Made by a program: the position numbers and the translations under genes
From: JAZLIT01 sp045617525
GTDB lineage: Bacteria > Bacillota > Bacilli > Bacillales_A > Planococcaceae
Assembly: GCA_045617525.1 (NCBI GenBank)
Contig: JAZLIT010000070.1
Span: 38,028-102,027 of the forward strand
Direction: 5' to 3'
DNA length: 64,000 bases
Shown here: piece by piece, positions 39,429 to 47,074 of the stretch
How positions within the stretch are numbered: the stretch's first letter is position 1
How the letters are laid out: every line of letters begins with the position of its first letter
The notes under the pieces: generated by a model
The model's database searches: none
Seen by the model: only the letters and a program-made list of their open reading frames with translations
What the model was told of the DNA's origin: nothing

Positions 39429-40206
39429 GCATTATAAACAAACGCAAAAACGTAAAAAGCGGAAAATCAAACTTTACCAGCTACTTATCCTTGTGGTTCT
39501 ATTTTTAGCATGGGAAGTGACAACCCATTTCAGAATTCTTGATCCTTTAATTTTCAGTAGCCCCCTTACCGTCTCGCAGCTTTTTATCGTTAAAATTATG
39601 GATGGCTCATTACTTCCCCATGTTCTCGTCACACTTGCCGAAACGATTGTTGGCTTTATATTAGGTACAGTTTTAGGTACACTCCTTGCCATTAGCCTTT
39701 GGTCATCCAATACATTTGCAAAGGTAATGGATCCGTATTTAGTTGTTTTAAATGCAATGCCAAAAGTGGCGATTGGCCCAATTATTCTCGTCATTTTCGG
39801 TCCTAATATTATGGCGGTACTCGTGATGGGTGTATTGATTTCTGTCATCATCTCGACACTCGTTATCTTTTCAGCATTCCAGCAAGTGAATGAAAATTAT
39901 TTAAAGGTCATGCAGTTGTTCAACGCAAATAAAGTACAGACATTTAAACATGTCACTCTCCCCGCCTCAATTCCGACGATTATTTCCACATTAAAAGTAA
40001 ATGTGGGCTTGTCCTGGGTTGGTGTTATTGTCGGTGAATTTTTAGTGTCTTCTAAAGGTCTTGGCTATTTAATTATCTCTGGCTTTCAAATATTTAATTT
40101 TAACGTCGTATTTTTATCGCTTTGCATGATCGTTATTTCAGCCACGCTGATGTATAAATGTGTTGAGCTATTGGAACGAATGTTACTGCGCAAATTTAAT
40201 TTTTAA
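39406..40206 (+). CDS. ABC importer permease (SsuC/TauC type)
   Basis: The 266-residue permease has a basic N terminus (QKRKKRKIK) and six membrane helices. The EAA-type loop, seen as QLFNANKVQTFKHVTLPASIPT near residue 172, contacts the ATPase. Hydrophobic segments with LVTLAETIVGFILGTVLGT and WVGVIVGEFLVSSKGLGYLI fit the SsuC/TauC/ThiX group. ATG 39406 is preceded by AAGGAGC within the ATPase gene. The set of three has one of each part, so it is a full importer. The substrate is unknown. Confidence 0.92.
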   Translation: MDTKALHEHYKQTQKRKKRKIKLYQLLILVVLFLAWEVTTHFRILDPLIFSSPLTVSQLFIVKIMDGSLLPHVLVTLAETIVGFILGTVLGTLLAISLWSSNTFAKVMDPYLVVLNAMPKVAIGPIILVIFGPNIMAVLVMGVLISVIISTLVIFSAFQQVNENYLKVMQLFNANKVQTFKHVTLPASIPTIISTLKVNVGLSWVGVIVGEFLVSSKGLGYLIISGFQIFNFNVVFLSLCMIVISATLMYKCVELLERMLLRKFNF

Positions 40207-40212
40207 AAAAGG

Positions 40213-40246
40213 AAAATCTGCGTTTTGGGTGTGAACGCAGATTTTT
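40213..40246 (+). terminator. Terminator after the ABC importer
   Basis: AAAATCTGCGTT pairs with AACGCAGATTTT over a nine-base loop, followed by T5. Confidence 0.85.
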
Positions 40247-40312
40247 GTGTTGGAGAGGATTCATCCAATTACGAATCTACAACTGCCCCTACCTACAATA
40301 GAATATGTATAG

Positions 40313-40352
40313 ATAGCCTACTGGGAAATTAAAATTCCAATAGGCTTTTTTT
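40313..40352 (+). terminator. Second terminator-like hairpin
   Basis: ATAGCCTACTGGGAATT-like left arm pairs with AATTCCAATAGGCTT (one mismatch), then T7. It may end a short RNA or back up the first terminator. Confidence 0.75.
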
Positions 40353-40538
40353 ATTTTTACTGTTAATACCTTCAATACTAGCGTAGGAATTATTTATTGT
40401 AAAACTAAATGTTTTACAAATTAATCCAATTTAACCTTTGAAAAATATATTATTTTAGAATATAATTATGAGTATCTTTTCTTAGGAAAATGTAAATATC
40501 TTCTATTAAGATATTCGATTACATATAAGGAGTCATTT

Positions 40539-41195
40539 ATGAATAGACGTAAACTAATATCTCGTATAATTCTATATTTAATTTTTGTGCTTTTTGTTTT
40601 TTTGTTACTAAAAAGTACTGGGCTAAAGGTGGCTGATTTATCACCTGAGATGATTCTTTCATTAGCTCATGACCGTTTATTCATTGTTTTGCTCATGATG
40701 TTATTCATTATGATTCTTCAAAATTTATTTACTTTTATTCCATTGATTCTCGTAATAACAATCAATATTTCGTTATTTGGGTTTTGGCCTGGATACTTGT
40801 ATAGCACCTGCTGTAGTGTGATTGGCAGTACACTTATATTTTTAACCATTCGTTACGTATTCCCTAACTCTTTTGCTAATACTTCATTTAAAAAGTATGA
40901 AGAAAAAATTAAGAAAAATGGTTTCCGTTTTGTGTTATTTGGGCGAATCCTCCCCTTCCTCCCTACTAATTTAATCAATATTGTTTCGGGATTAAGTTCA
41001 ATTAAATTAACACATTTTATATCTGCTACAACGATTGGTAATCTGGTTTATGGCTTAATCCTTTCCACAGCATCCTTTAGTTTACTTGCAGCCTTAAAAA
41101 CACATCCGTATTACGCTACGCTCCCTCTAATTGCGGTATTAATTATTTATGTATTGTTACTCAACAGGAAACGACGTAAAAAAATGCTAGCATAG
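40539..41195 (+). CDS. VTT-domain (TVP38/TMEM64, DedA-related) membrane protein
   Basis: The 218-residue protein has an N-terminal helix after NRRKLISR and the VTT domain. The domain's hallmarks are visible: FGFWPGYLYSTCCSVIGSTLIF (about 86-107), the basic amphipathic segment KKYEEKIKKNGFRFVLFGRILPFLPTN and VSGLSSIKLTHFISATTIGN. Members of this superfamily scramble or flip lipids and affect membrane homeostasis. It ends in a basic tail (NRKRRKKM). AGGAG precedes ATG 40539. Specific substrate unknown. Confidence 0.87.
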   Translation: MNRRKLISRIILYLIFVLFVFLLLKSTGLKVADLSPEMILSLAHDRLFIVLLMMLFIMILQNLFTFIPLILVITINISLFGFWPGYLYSTCCSVIGSTLIFLTIRYVFPNSFANTSFKKYEEKIKKNGFRFVLFGRILPFLPTNLINIVSGLSSIKLTHFISATTIGNLVYGLILSTASFSLLAALKTHPYYATLPLIAVLIIYVLLLNRKRRKKMLA

Positions 41196-41283
41196 CTTTC
41201 ATTAGCTAGAAAAGCTAAAAGCCTAATTACATAAGTTTTTTTACTAAACCCTAACCATTACTTGTCTAAATCATTAAACGTTT

Positions 41284-41315
41284 AAAAAACAGAGAGATTT
41301 TCAGCCCCTCTGTTT
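41284..41315 (-). terminator. Terminator of the leftward cotD gene
   Basis: On the reverse strand AACAGAG pairs with CTCTGTT over a 13-14 base loop and T6 follows. It lies about 70 bases past the cotD stop. Confidence 0.6.
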
Positions 41316-41386
41316 CTGGAATTTTATTATTCTCAATAGGAAAATAATAAAGAAAAGAAACACACCTATATATTTAAGGAATTAAT

Positions 41387-41728
41387 TTACCAGCCTCTGC
41401 GTTTTGAACAACCGCATCCGTGGTGGTGTGGTCTAAATGGCGTACCGCACATTGTATTTGTTTCATAACATTCATTTACTACGGATTGAGTATGTGGGAA
41501 ATGATGCTGATTATTAATAGTATGTTGATTAATTGTAGTTAAATGTGACGGATGAAAGTGTGGTACAACAGTGTTTGTCATATTTCTTTGAACATATTGT
41601 TGTGTCGGTGATACTCGTTGTTGCCCGAACTGAGTAGGTGCTGTTTGCGTCGGTAGTTCTTGAGCGAAGTTCCCAAAATTTTGACCTGTGTTACCTTCAA
41701 ATGAGTTAAGCCAATTTCTATTAACCAA
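41387..41728 (-). CDS. cotD: Spore coat protein CotD family
   Basis: The 113-residue product is a spore-coat protein of the CotD family. It is rich in Gln, Asn, Thr and His, and it carries the CotD core: VVPHFHPSHLTTINQHTINN, then HHFPHTQSVVNECYE. The C-terminal tail has HHHGCGCSKRRGW. The family forms part of the inner coat in Bacillus. The start is TTG 41728 with a GGAAAGA site nearby. A sigmaK-like -10 lies upstream on the same strand. This gene shows that the organism forms endospores. Confidence 0.88.
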   Translation of the reverse strand: MVNRNWLNSFEGNTGQNFGNFAQELPTQTAPTQFGQQRVSPTQQYVQRNMTNTVVPHFHPSHLTTINQHTINNQHHFPHTQSVVNECYETNTMCGTPFRPHHHGCGCSKRRGW

Positions 41729-41764
41729 TAATATCTTCCTTTCTTATTATAATTGTTTCCTTAC

Positions 41765-41773
41765 TAACGTATG
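41765..41773 (-). promoter_or_regulatory. sigmaK-like -10 element for cotD
   Basis: The reverse strand reads CATACGTTA, which fits the mother-cell -10 pattern CATA-N3-TA. No AC-type -35 at the usual spacing was seen; B. subtilis cotD also needs GerE, which could explain a weak -35. Confidence 0.4.
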
Positions 41774-42013
41774 AAAGTCCACCTTGAAGAACTATTTACA
41801 TGCCTATTATTAGACAATTAAATTTGATTTCAATAACACGGTATTTTTAATCTAGGTGATTTCTTAATAGTCGTTCGTCTAGTTTTTTAATCTAATTATT
41901 GTTGATACTTCTAGTTTGAGCTAAAAGATTTCTTGTAGCGATACCGTACAATTCAAGTTTTATTGTGTACCTTTTAGCTCCCACTGATTAAATTTTATAA
42001 AGAACAAATCGCT

Positions 42014-42051
42014 AAAAGGGCGTTAACCCCGTTTCGGATTAACGCCCTTTA
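42014..42051. terminator. Isolated strong hairpin between cotD and pdxT
   Basis: CTAAAAGGGCGTTAA pairs with TTAACGCCCTTTAG around CCCCGTTTCGGA. The flanks have only short A and T runs. It is far (about 360 bases) from the pdxT stop, so it may end an unannotated RNA. Confidence 0.55.
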
Positions 42052-42304
42052 GTATAACTATTCCCATTCTTTAATCGTCCCTCTTCAATTCTTTCCTTCG
42101 TTCCATTCTACAAAAGTAAGTTGAAGGTTTTTCTTTATGCCCCTCTTTACTTCGTCACCTTCTGTGGTGGATTATTATAAATCACTTGATTGATTTCTTA
42201 TGAATATTCTCCCGAGGAAGCTAGAGATATACTCTCAACTTCCTCATTTTTATATGCGGTAGGCACTCTCGTAATGATATTGAGGAAGTGACGGGTTATT
42301 GAAG

Positions 42305-42357
42305 TTTGACTAATACCTTCAAAACTTTGACTAATATGGTCACAAGTTTGACTAATA
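42305..42357. repeat. Three TTTGACTAATA direct repeats with 21-bp period
   Basis: The 11-mer TTTGACTAATA occurs at 42305-42315, 42326-42336 and 42347-42357, all identical and exactly 21 bases apart. The bases between copies are not conserved. Two helical turns per step would put the three copies on one face of the DNA. Confidence 0.85.
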
Positions 42358-42414
42358 AACCCCCATGGGCAGCCGAGCTTCGCGGTGTATATAATTACGT
42401 CGGTGTCATTCCGC

Positions 42415-42990
42415 TTATTTCTTCGCCATAATAGTCGAAATCATCTCAATAAAATATTGCAGCAGGCGTGTGTCAGCTGTGAGTTCTGGATGAAACGCGC
42501 AAGCTAATAAATGACGATCACGTGCACAAACAATTTCATCATTAAAAGTGGCAAGTACTTCTACCCCTTCGCCGACCTCCTTAATTTTTGGAGCACGGAT
42601 AAAAATAGCTGGGAACTTATCGGCTATTCCCTCAATGGATAAAGTTTCCTCAAAGCTGTCGACTTGTCGACCAAAGGCGTTACGTTCAGCAACTATGTTC
42701 ATACCTCCAATATGATTCTCTTCACCAATTATTGTATTCGCCAATAAAATTAACCCCGCACATGTCCCAAATACCGGCTTTTTTTCCGCAAATTGTTGTA
42801 ACGCTGGGAGCATGCCTTCGTAATCAATTAATTTTCGCATCGCGGTACTTTCGCCGCCAGGCAGTAATAATCCGTCTATCGATGAAAGCTGCTCCGTCTT
42901 TTTCACAACGACTGCTGTTGCTCCGCACGCTTCTATCGCTGTAATATGCTCATTCACTGCTCCTTGTAAAGCTAAAACACCGATGTTCAT
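42415..42990 (-). CDS. pdxT: Pyridoxal 5'-phosphate synthase glutaminase subunit
   Basis: PdxT releases ammonia from glutamine and passes it to PdxS for vitamin B6 synthesis. The 191-residue class I glutaminase has GVLALQGAVNEH at the start, the oxyanion strand LLLPGGEST, the nucleophile in GTCAGLILL (Cys about 77), and the His/Glu pair in AFHPELTADTR near residue 167. The start ATG overlaps the pdxS stop by one base, so the subunits are made together. Confidence 0.96.
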   Translation of the reverse strand: MNIGVLALQGAVNEHITAIEACGATAVVVKKTEQLSSIDGLLLPGGESTAMRKLIDYEGMLPALQQFAEKKPVFGTCAGLILLANTIIGEENHIGGMNIVAERNAFGRQVDSFEETLSIEGIADKFPAIFIRAPKIKEVGEGVEVLATFNDEIVCARDRHLLACAFHPELTADTRLLQYFIEMISTIMAKK

Positions 42991-43877
42991 TACCAGCCAC
43001 GCTCCTGCATACGTTCATTTTGCGCTAAGCTTCGAATGTCGATTCCTTTCATTGGTGTTCCGATTCCTTTTGATACGTTCGTAATAAGCTCATAATCTTT
43101 ATAGTGCGTTGTTGCTTGAACGATTGCACGGGCAAATATTTCTGGATTTTCTGCCTTAAAAATACCTGAACCAACAAATACGCCATCTGCCCCTAATTCC
43201 ATCATGAGTGCAGCATCAGCCGGGGTTGCAACACCACCTGCCGCAAAATTCACGACTGGTAAACGCCCCGCTTGTTTTATCGCTAATAATACATCGAATG
43301 GTGCTCCTAAATTTTTTGCTTCTGTCATAATCTCATCATCACTCATCGCGACAACAGCACGTACTTGTGCATTCACCTTTCGCATATGGCGTACTGCCTC
43401 GACAATATTTCCTGTACCTGGCTCGCCTTTTGTGCGTAGCATTGCAGCACCTTCACCAATTCGACGTGCTGCTTCACCTAAATCGCGACAACCACAAACA
43501 AACGGCACCGTATAATTACTTTTTAGTAAATGAAACTCTTCGTCAGCAGGTGTTAACACTTCACTTTCATCTATATAATCTACCCCCATCGACTCCAATA
43601 TACGCGCTTCCACGATATGGCCGATACGAGCCTTTGCCATAACAGGAATGGATACGGCACTCATTACTTCTTCCATAATCCGCGGATCAGCCATGCGTGC
43701 TACTCCACCGGCTGCACGAATATCAGATGGAACACGCTCTAATGCCATAACCGCTACTGCACCTGCAGCCTCTGCAATTTTTGCTTGTTCTGCATTCATC
43801 ACATCCATAATGACACCACCTTTTTGCATGAGTGCCATACCTCTTTTCACTACATCTGACCCTATCAATATCTTCAT
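42990..43877 (-). CDS. pdxS: Pyridoxal 5'-phosphate synthase subunit PdxS
   Basis: PdxS is the lyase-type subunit that condenses ribose 5-phosphate, glyceraldehyde 3-phosphate and ammonia to PLP as a dodecamer. The 295-residue TIM-barrel protein has GGVIMDVMNAEQAKIAE, the Schiff-base Lys in VMAKARIGH (about 79-87), GEPGTGNIVEAVRHMR and NFAAGGVATPADAALMM. ATG 43877 follows AAGGAGA. Together with pdxT it makes a complete deoxyxylulose-independent B6 pathway. No pdxR-type regulator is adjacent. Confidence 0.97.
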   Translation of the reverse strand: MKILIGSDVVKRGMALMQKGGVIMDVMNAEQAKIAEAAGAVAVMALERVPSDIRAAGGVARMADPRIMEEVMSAVSIPVMAKARIGHIVEARILESMGVDYIDESEVLTPADEEFHLLKSNYTVPFVCGCRDLGEAARRIGEGAAMLRTKGEPGTGNIVEAVRHMRKVNAQVRAVVAMSDDEIMTEAKNLGAPFDVLLAIKQAGRLPVVNFAAGGVATPADAALMMELGADGVFVGSGIFKAENPEIFARAIVQATTHYKDYELITNVSKGIGTPMKGIDIRSLAQNERMQERGW

Positions 43878-44017
43878 TTCATAACATCTCCTTATGGTTA
43901 GTATGTTATAAGTATATTTAAAATCTGATTTTTTGAAATAATCAATATACTGAAACGTGAAAGGGTCAGATTGGTTAAGAAATTTATTAAAACTGTATAA
44001 CTCCCCTTTAAACTAAT

Positions 44018-44056
44018 AAAAGGTATGCAAAACAGCAATGTTTGCATACCTTTTAT
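44018..44056. terminator. Hairpin between pdxS and the cyclase gene
   Basis: AAAAGGTATGCAAA pairs with TTTGCATACCTTTT over a short loop. It lies about 35 bases past the stop of the leftward cyclase gene and can serve as its terminator. Confidence 0.75.
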
Positions 44057-44092
44057 TATTATTTATTTTCTTGGAGTTGAGAACAACCGTAC

Positions 44093-45043
44093 TTACTTCT
44101 GATACAGTTCTCCTGTCAATTTTTGTTTTTGTCTTTTTTCTTCATACATTTTTTTATCTGCTTCTATATAAAGGCTTTCTGTTTTTCCAATTGATTGCTC
44201 ACTAAAAGAAAAACCAATCGACATTTGAAGTTTAATATCATCACTTAATGCAGGAAATTGTTTAATTTTTTCACGAAGCTCATCGCATAGTATTTCAATT
44301 TGAAACTTCGTTGTGTTTGGTAAAATGATAGCAAACTCATCTCCTCCTACACGTGAGACAATTGCGTTTTCAGAAAGGTAGTTTTTTAACAGTTGGGCTA
44401 TGGCCTGTATAAGCTGGTCACCTTTTTTATGACCATATGTATCATTTACATATTTTAATCGATCAAGATCACATAAAACAATTCCTAGCGGTAAATTTTG
44501 CTCTTGATTATAATGATTTATCATTTTTTCAAAATAGCCGCGATTATAAATATTCGTTAATGCATCATGGGAAATTTGGTATTGTAAATCTTGTTCTAGC
44601 TTTACTTTTTTATCAATATTTCTCATAATGCCTTGAACAGCGACAATCTCTCCATTTTCATAAATCGGCGTTGTATATTCTTCAAACCACTTATAAACCC
44701 CATCCGTCCCTTTTAAACGCTGGATAATACCTTCATTATAATTAATCTTACCAGAAGTTTTTTGGACCATGATCTCTTCATCATCCGGGTGAATCATAAC
44801 AAAAGGCATATCCGAATTCTTATTGAGTGCATCTAACGTACCTTCCCCTAAAAAGAAATCTATGGAAGGACTTGTATATCGATGCTTATATACAGGCTTT
44901 AGTTCATAGTAATAAATGATATCCTTAGACCTTTCTATTAGCTTTAAGGGAATATTTTCTTTTCGGAATTTTGATTTTTCACATTTTGTGTAAATAAAAT
45001 ATATCATTAGGCCCACTACTAACCCAAATAAAAAAAGAATCAT
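44093..45043 (-). CDS. Membrane PAS-GGDEF diguanylate cyclase
   Basis: The 316-residue protein should make c-di-GMP. A membrane helix at the N terminus (ILFLFGLVVGLMIYFIY) is followed by a PAS domain (about 30-150, ending QGIMRNIDKK) and a GGDEF domain (about 155-310) with DALTNIYNRGYFEK, LCDLDRLKYVNDTYGHKKGD and an intact RVGGDEFAI active site. The RxxD inhibitory site is absent (S-E-N-A in its place), so feedback control is probably missing. I chose ATG 45043 after GGGAGAAG; the frame is open back to a TTG at 45076. Confidence 0.9.
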   Translation of the reverse strand: MILFLFGLVVGLMIYFIYTKCEKSKFRKENIPLKLIERSKDIIYYYELKPVYKHRYTSPSIDFFLGEGTLDALNKNSDMPFVMIHPDDEEIMVQKTSGKINYNEGIIQRLKGTDGVYKWFEEYTTPIYENGEIVAVQGIMRNIDKKVKLEQDLQYQISHDALTNIYNRGYFEKMINHYNQEQNLPLGIVLCDLDRLKYVNDTYGHKKGDQLIQAIAQLLKNYLSENAIVSRVGGDEFAIILPNTTKFQIEILCDELREKIKQFPALSDDIKLQMSIGFSFSEQSIGKTESLYIEADKKMYEEKRQKQKLTGELYQK

Positions 45044-45531
45044 TTCATTACTCTTCTCCCATACCTTTAAAAACAATTGTCATCTCTATCGATTTAAAAA
45101 TCATCAACTGCTTCATAAAGTTATTCTCTCAGTACTTTTCTATCATACAACTCCTTGTTTTATAGGTCAATCTACTCAAACTATAAATTATACTAGCATC
45201 GCATTAAAATGATTAAACTCCCAGACTCTATACTTTCAAGAACGGGGGAGAAATTAAACCCTGCCTACTTTGTAAACGTTTATTATAAAACTCACGAAAA
45301 AATTTAATTTATTGAAAAAGGATAGCTCGGAATAAATGGTATAAGCTCCTTTTCCTGTTATTTTATCGATTAACTATTCTCAAATTATGTAGATAGAAAT
45401 ATAAAGGAAATTAATATTTTTTGTCGAATTAAATAGGTGTAGCAGTAAATAAACATTCTAGGAGGCACTGTATGCTATTTTACAATTGATATCATCTACT
45501 AATTTCACAAAATAATTAGGAGCTGATAACT
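45044..45531. other. Intergenic region upstream of the cyclase and acetyltransferase genes
   Basis: This AT-rich stretch has no convincing gene. A hairpin AAAAGGATAGCT/AGCTCCTTTT (one bulge) lies near 45316-45352. I see no clear promoter pair for either divergent gene. Confidence 0.5.
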
Positions 45532-45939
45532 ATGATTTATAAAACAACCCTTGAAAATAGTACTCATGAAATGTTAGAAGGATTTTTTGTGGACTGGCCA
45601 AATCCGCCAAGTTCAGAAACTCACTTAAAGTTATTAAATAGTAGTAGTAAAATAGTAATTGCATTAGATCCTTCTATAAATAAAGTCGTTGGATTCATTA
45701 CAGCAATTAGTGACGGAATTATTTCTGCATATATACCACTTCTCGAAGTTTTACCGGAATACAAAAATAAAGGTATAGGTAAAGAATTAGTTCAAAAAAT
45801 GTTACAAGAACTTGATGATATCTATATGATTGATTTATGTTGCGATGATGATTTAATTCCCTATTATAAAAAATTTGGAATGATGACAGCTACAGGTATG
45901 GTAAAAAGAAATTATAAGATGCAATCGGGTAATGTATAA
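45532..45939 (+). CDS. GNAT family N-acetyltransferase
   Basis: The 135-residue protein is a small GNAT enzyme that transfers acetyl groups from acetyl-CoA. Landmarks are the central strand KVVGFITAISDG, the LEVLPEYKNKGIGKELVQKML segment with the CoA pyrophosphate loop (Y-K-N-K-G-I-G-K), and the late YYKKFGMM. The substrate is unknown; the fold is close to plain single-domain members. An AGGAGCT site precedes ATG 45532. It stands alone, followed by the hairpin that starts the toxin-antitoxin region. Confidence 0.85.
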   Translation: MIYKTTLENSTHEMLEGFFVDWPNPPSSETHLKLLNSSSKIVIALDPSINKVVGFITAISDGIISAYIPLLEVLPEYKNKGIGKELVQKMLQELDDIYMIDLCCDDDLIPYYKKFGMMTATGMVKRNYKMQSGNV

Positions 45940-46059
45940 GCTATTTTTACGCCCTTGCTTAAATATAAAACCACAAAAATACATTTAAGACTGCATCCAC
46001 GATGTATCCTAAAACTAGCTTTTCTCTTTTTAATTACGTTCTCATTCAATATTATTATA

Positions 46060-46113
46060 AAAACCGCACTTATTTATGATACGCTTCACCGCAACTAGTA
46101 TAAGTGCGGTTTT
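46060..46113. repeat. Left flanking repeat of the toxin-antitoxin locus, forming a 14-bp hairpin
   Basis: 46060-46085 is a 26-base sequence (AAAACCGC...TTATGATACGCT) that recurs at 46985-47010 with three transitions. In this copy the first 14 bases (AAAACCGCACTTAT) also pair perfectly with 46100-46113 (ATAAGTGCGGTTTT), making a hairpin about 40 bases before the antitoxin gene. T runs lie on the reverse strand side. Confidence 0.7.
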
Positions 46114-46153
46114 CCCGTCTAAGCTTTATAATGAAATTAAGGACGGTGATTGG

Positions 46154-46564
46154 ATGCTATCAAAATCAATGGAACAGCAATTGATCGAAGTAATTAATAA
46201 ACAAGTGACTACGGATTTCATCATTGTTTTTGGCTCTTTTGCTAAAGGAACGGCTCGTGAAGATAGCGATATCGATCTTGCTTATTTCAGTGACCAGCAG
46301 CTATCCTCCTATGAACGTTTTACATTGGCTGGGGACTTAGCAACTTTAACTGATCGTGAAGTAGATTTAGTCGATTTGAAACAAATCGACACGGTATTTA
46401 CGATGCAAATTTTTTCTAAAGGCATACCTATCTATATAAAAGACGAAAATGAATATACACGTCAAAAAATGCGCGCCTATAGTATGTATGCAACTTTAAG
46501 TGAGCAACGCGCCCCAATAATTGAAGCCATTAAAGAACGAGGAAGTGTATTTGGCGATGAATGA
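46154..46564 (+). CDS. mntA: MntA-type nucleotidyltransferase antitoxin
   Basis: The product (136 residues) is a minimal nucleotidyltransferase. The full GS-x10-D-x-D active site is visible (GSFAKGTAREDSDID, about 34-48), followed by a third acidic residue in REVDLVDL. In type VII toxin-antitoxin pairs such enzymes AMPylate and silence the HEPN toxin encoded next to them. I chose ATG 46154, with AAGGACGGTGA before it; the frame is open to 46076 but that part would overlap the flanking hairpin. It overlaps the hepT start by 8 bases, the usual coupling for this pair. Confidence 0.85.
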   Translation: MLSKSMEQQLIEVINKQVTTDFIIVFGSFAKGTAREDSDIDLAYFSDQQLSSYERFTLAGDLATLTDREVDLVDLKQIDTVFTMQIFSKGIPIYIKDENEYTRQKMRAYSMYATLSEQRAPIIEAIKERGSVFGDE

Positions 46565-46964
46565 TGTCATATTAAATAAAACAACGACGATTGAACGATG
46601 TGTGAATCGTATTCACGAAGTATATGAAGGGAATCCAGACAATTTAAAGGATTTCACAAAGCAAGACAGTATTATCTTAAATATTCAGCGTGCATGTGAG
46701 GCAAGTATCGACTTAGCGATGCATATTGTGAGTGAACGTAAACTAGGTCTACCAAAAGCTAGTCGTGAAGGCTTTAAGTTTTTACAAGAGGCTGGATTAA
46801 TTAATGCTAATTTAGCAAAAACGCTAATGAATATGGTCGGTTTCCGCAATATTGCTGTACATGATTATCAGACATTAGAATTAGATATTTTAGAATCGAT
46901 TTTAAACAAACATATTAATGATTTTAAAGATTTTACGAAGGTCATCCTCCAGCTCAACATATGA
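46557..46964 (+). CDS. hepT: HepT-type HEPN toxin
   Basis: The product (135 residues) is an all-helical HEPN-domain protein of the HepT group. The R-x4-H-x-Y motif that forms the RNase site is intact (RNIAVHDY, about 99-106), and the earlier NIQRACEASIDLAMHIVSE helix is typical. The partner antitoxin is just upstream. Start ATG 46557 has GAGGAAGTG upstream, within the antitoxin gene. In such pairs the toxin cuts RNA (tRNA in one studied case) unless AMPylated. Likely roles are phage defence or plasmid-like addiction; neither is shown here. Confidence 0.87.
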   Translation: MNDVILNKTTTIERCVNRIHEVYEGNPDNLKDFTKQDSIILNIQRACEASIDLAMHIVSERKLGLPKASREGFKFLQEAGLINANLAKTLMNMVGFRNIAVHDYQTLELDILESILNKHINDFKDFTKVILQLNI

Positions 46965-46984
46965 CGCATACCGGATTGTTTCTC

Positions 46985-47010
46985 AAAACCGCGCCTACTT
47001 ATGATACGCT
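46985..47010. repeat. Right flanking repeat of the toxin-antitoxin locus
   Basis: This copy matches 46060-46085 at 23 of 26 bases; all three differences are transitions (A/G, T/C, T/C). It lies 20 bases after the hepT stop, in the same orientation as the left copy, and lacks the pairing arm seen there. Confidence 0.75.
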
Positions 47011-47030
47011 CACATACTCACCATTAGTAA

Positions 47031-47060
47031 AAAACCGGTATCCAAAAGGATACCGGTTTT
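47031..47060. terminator. Bidirectional terminator between hepT and the SDR gene
   Basis: AAAACCGGTATCC pairs perfectly with GGATACCGGTTTT over the loop AAAA. The two neighbouring genes converge. Confidence 0.85.
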
Positions 47061-47074
47061 CAATTTAGTTTAAA

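Larger units (their letters stand above)
40207..40538. other. Intergenic region with two tandem terminators
   Basis: Besides the two terminators (40213-40246 and 40313-40352) the 332 bases are AT-rich and hold no convincing gene. The promoter for the VTT gene should lie in 40380-40520, but no clear -35/-10 pair stands out. Confidence 0.5.
41774..42414. other. Intergenic region between cotD and pdxT with hairpin and 21-bp phased repeats
   Basis: No convincing gene lies in these 641 bases. There is a strong hairpin at 42014-42051 (AAAGGGCGTTAA pairs with TTAACGCCCTTT). Three direct repeats follow at 42305-42357. An interrupted GAGGAAG...CTTCCTC inverted repeat lies at about 42214-42245. The region is unusually rich in ordered signals for a stretch downstream of pdxT. 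Confidence 0.55.

Noticed and set aside
43878..44092. Riboswitch or pdxR-type control before pdxST
   Set aside because: The leader is short and AT-rich, with only a terminator-like hairpin belonging to the neighbouring gene.
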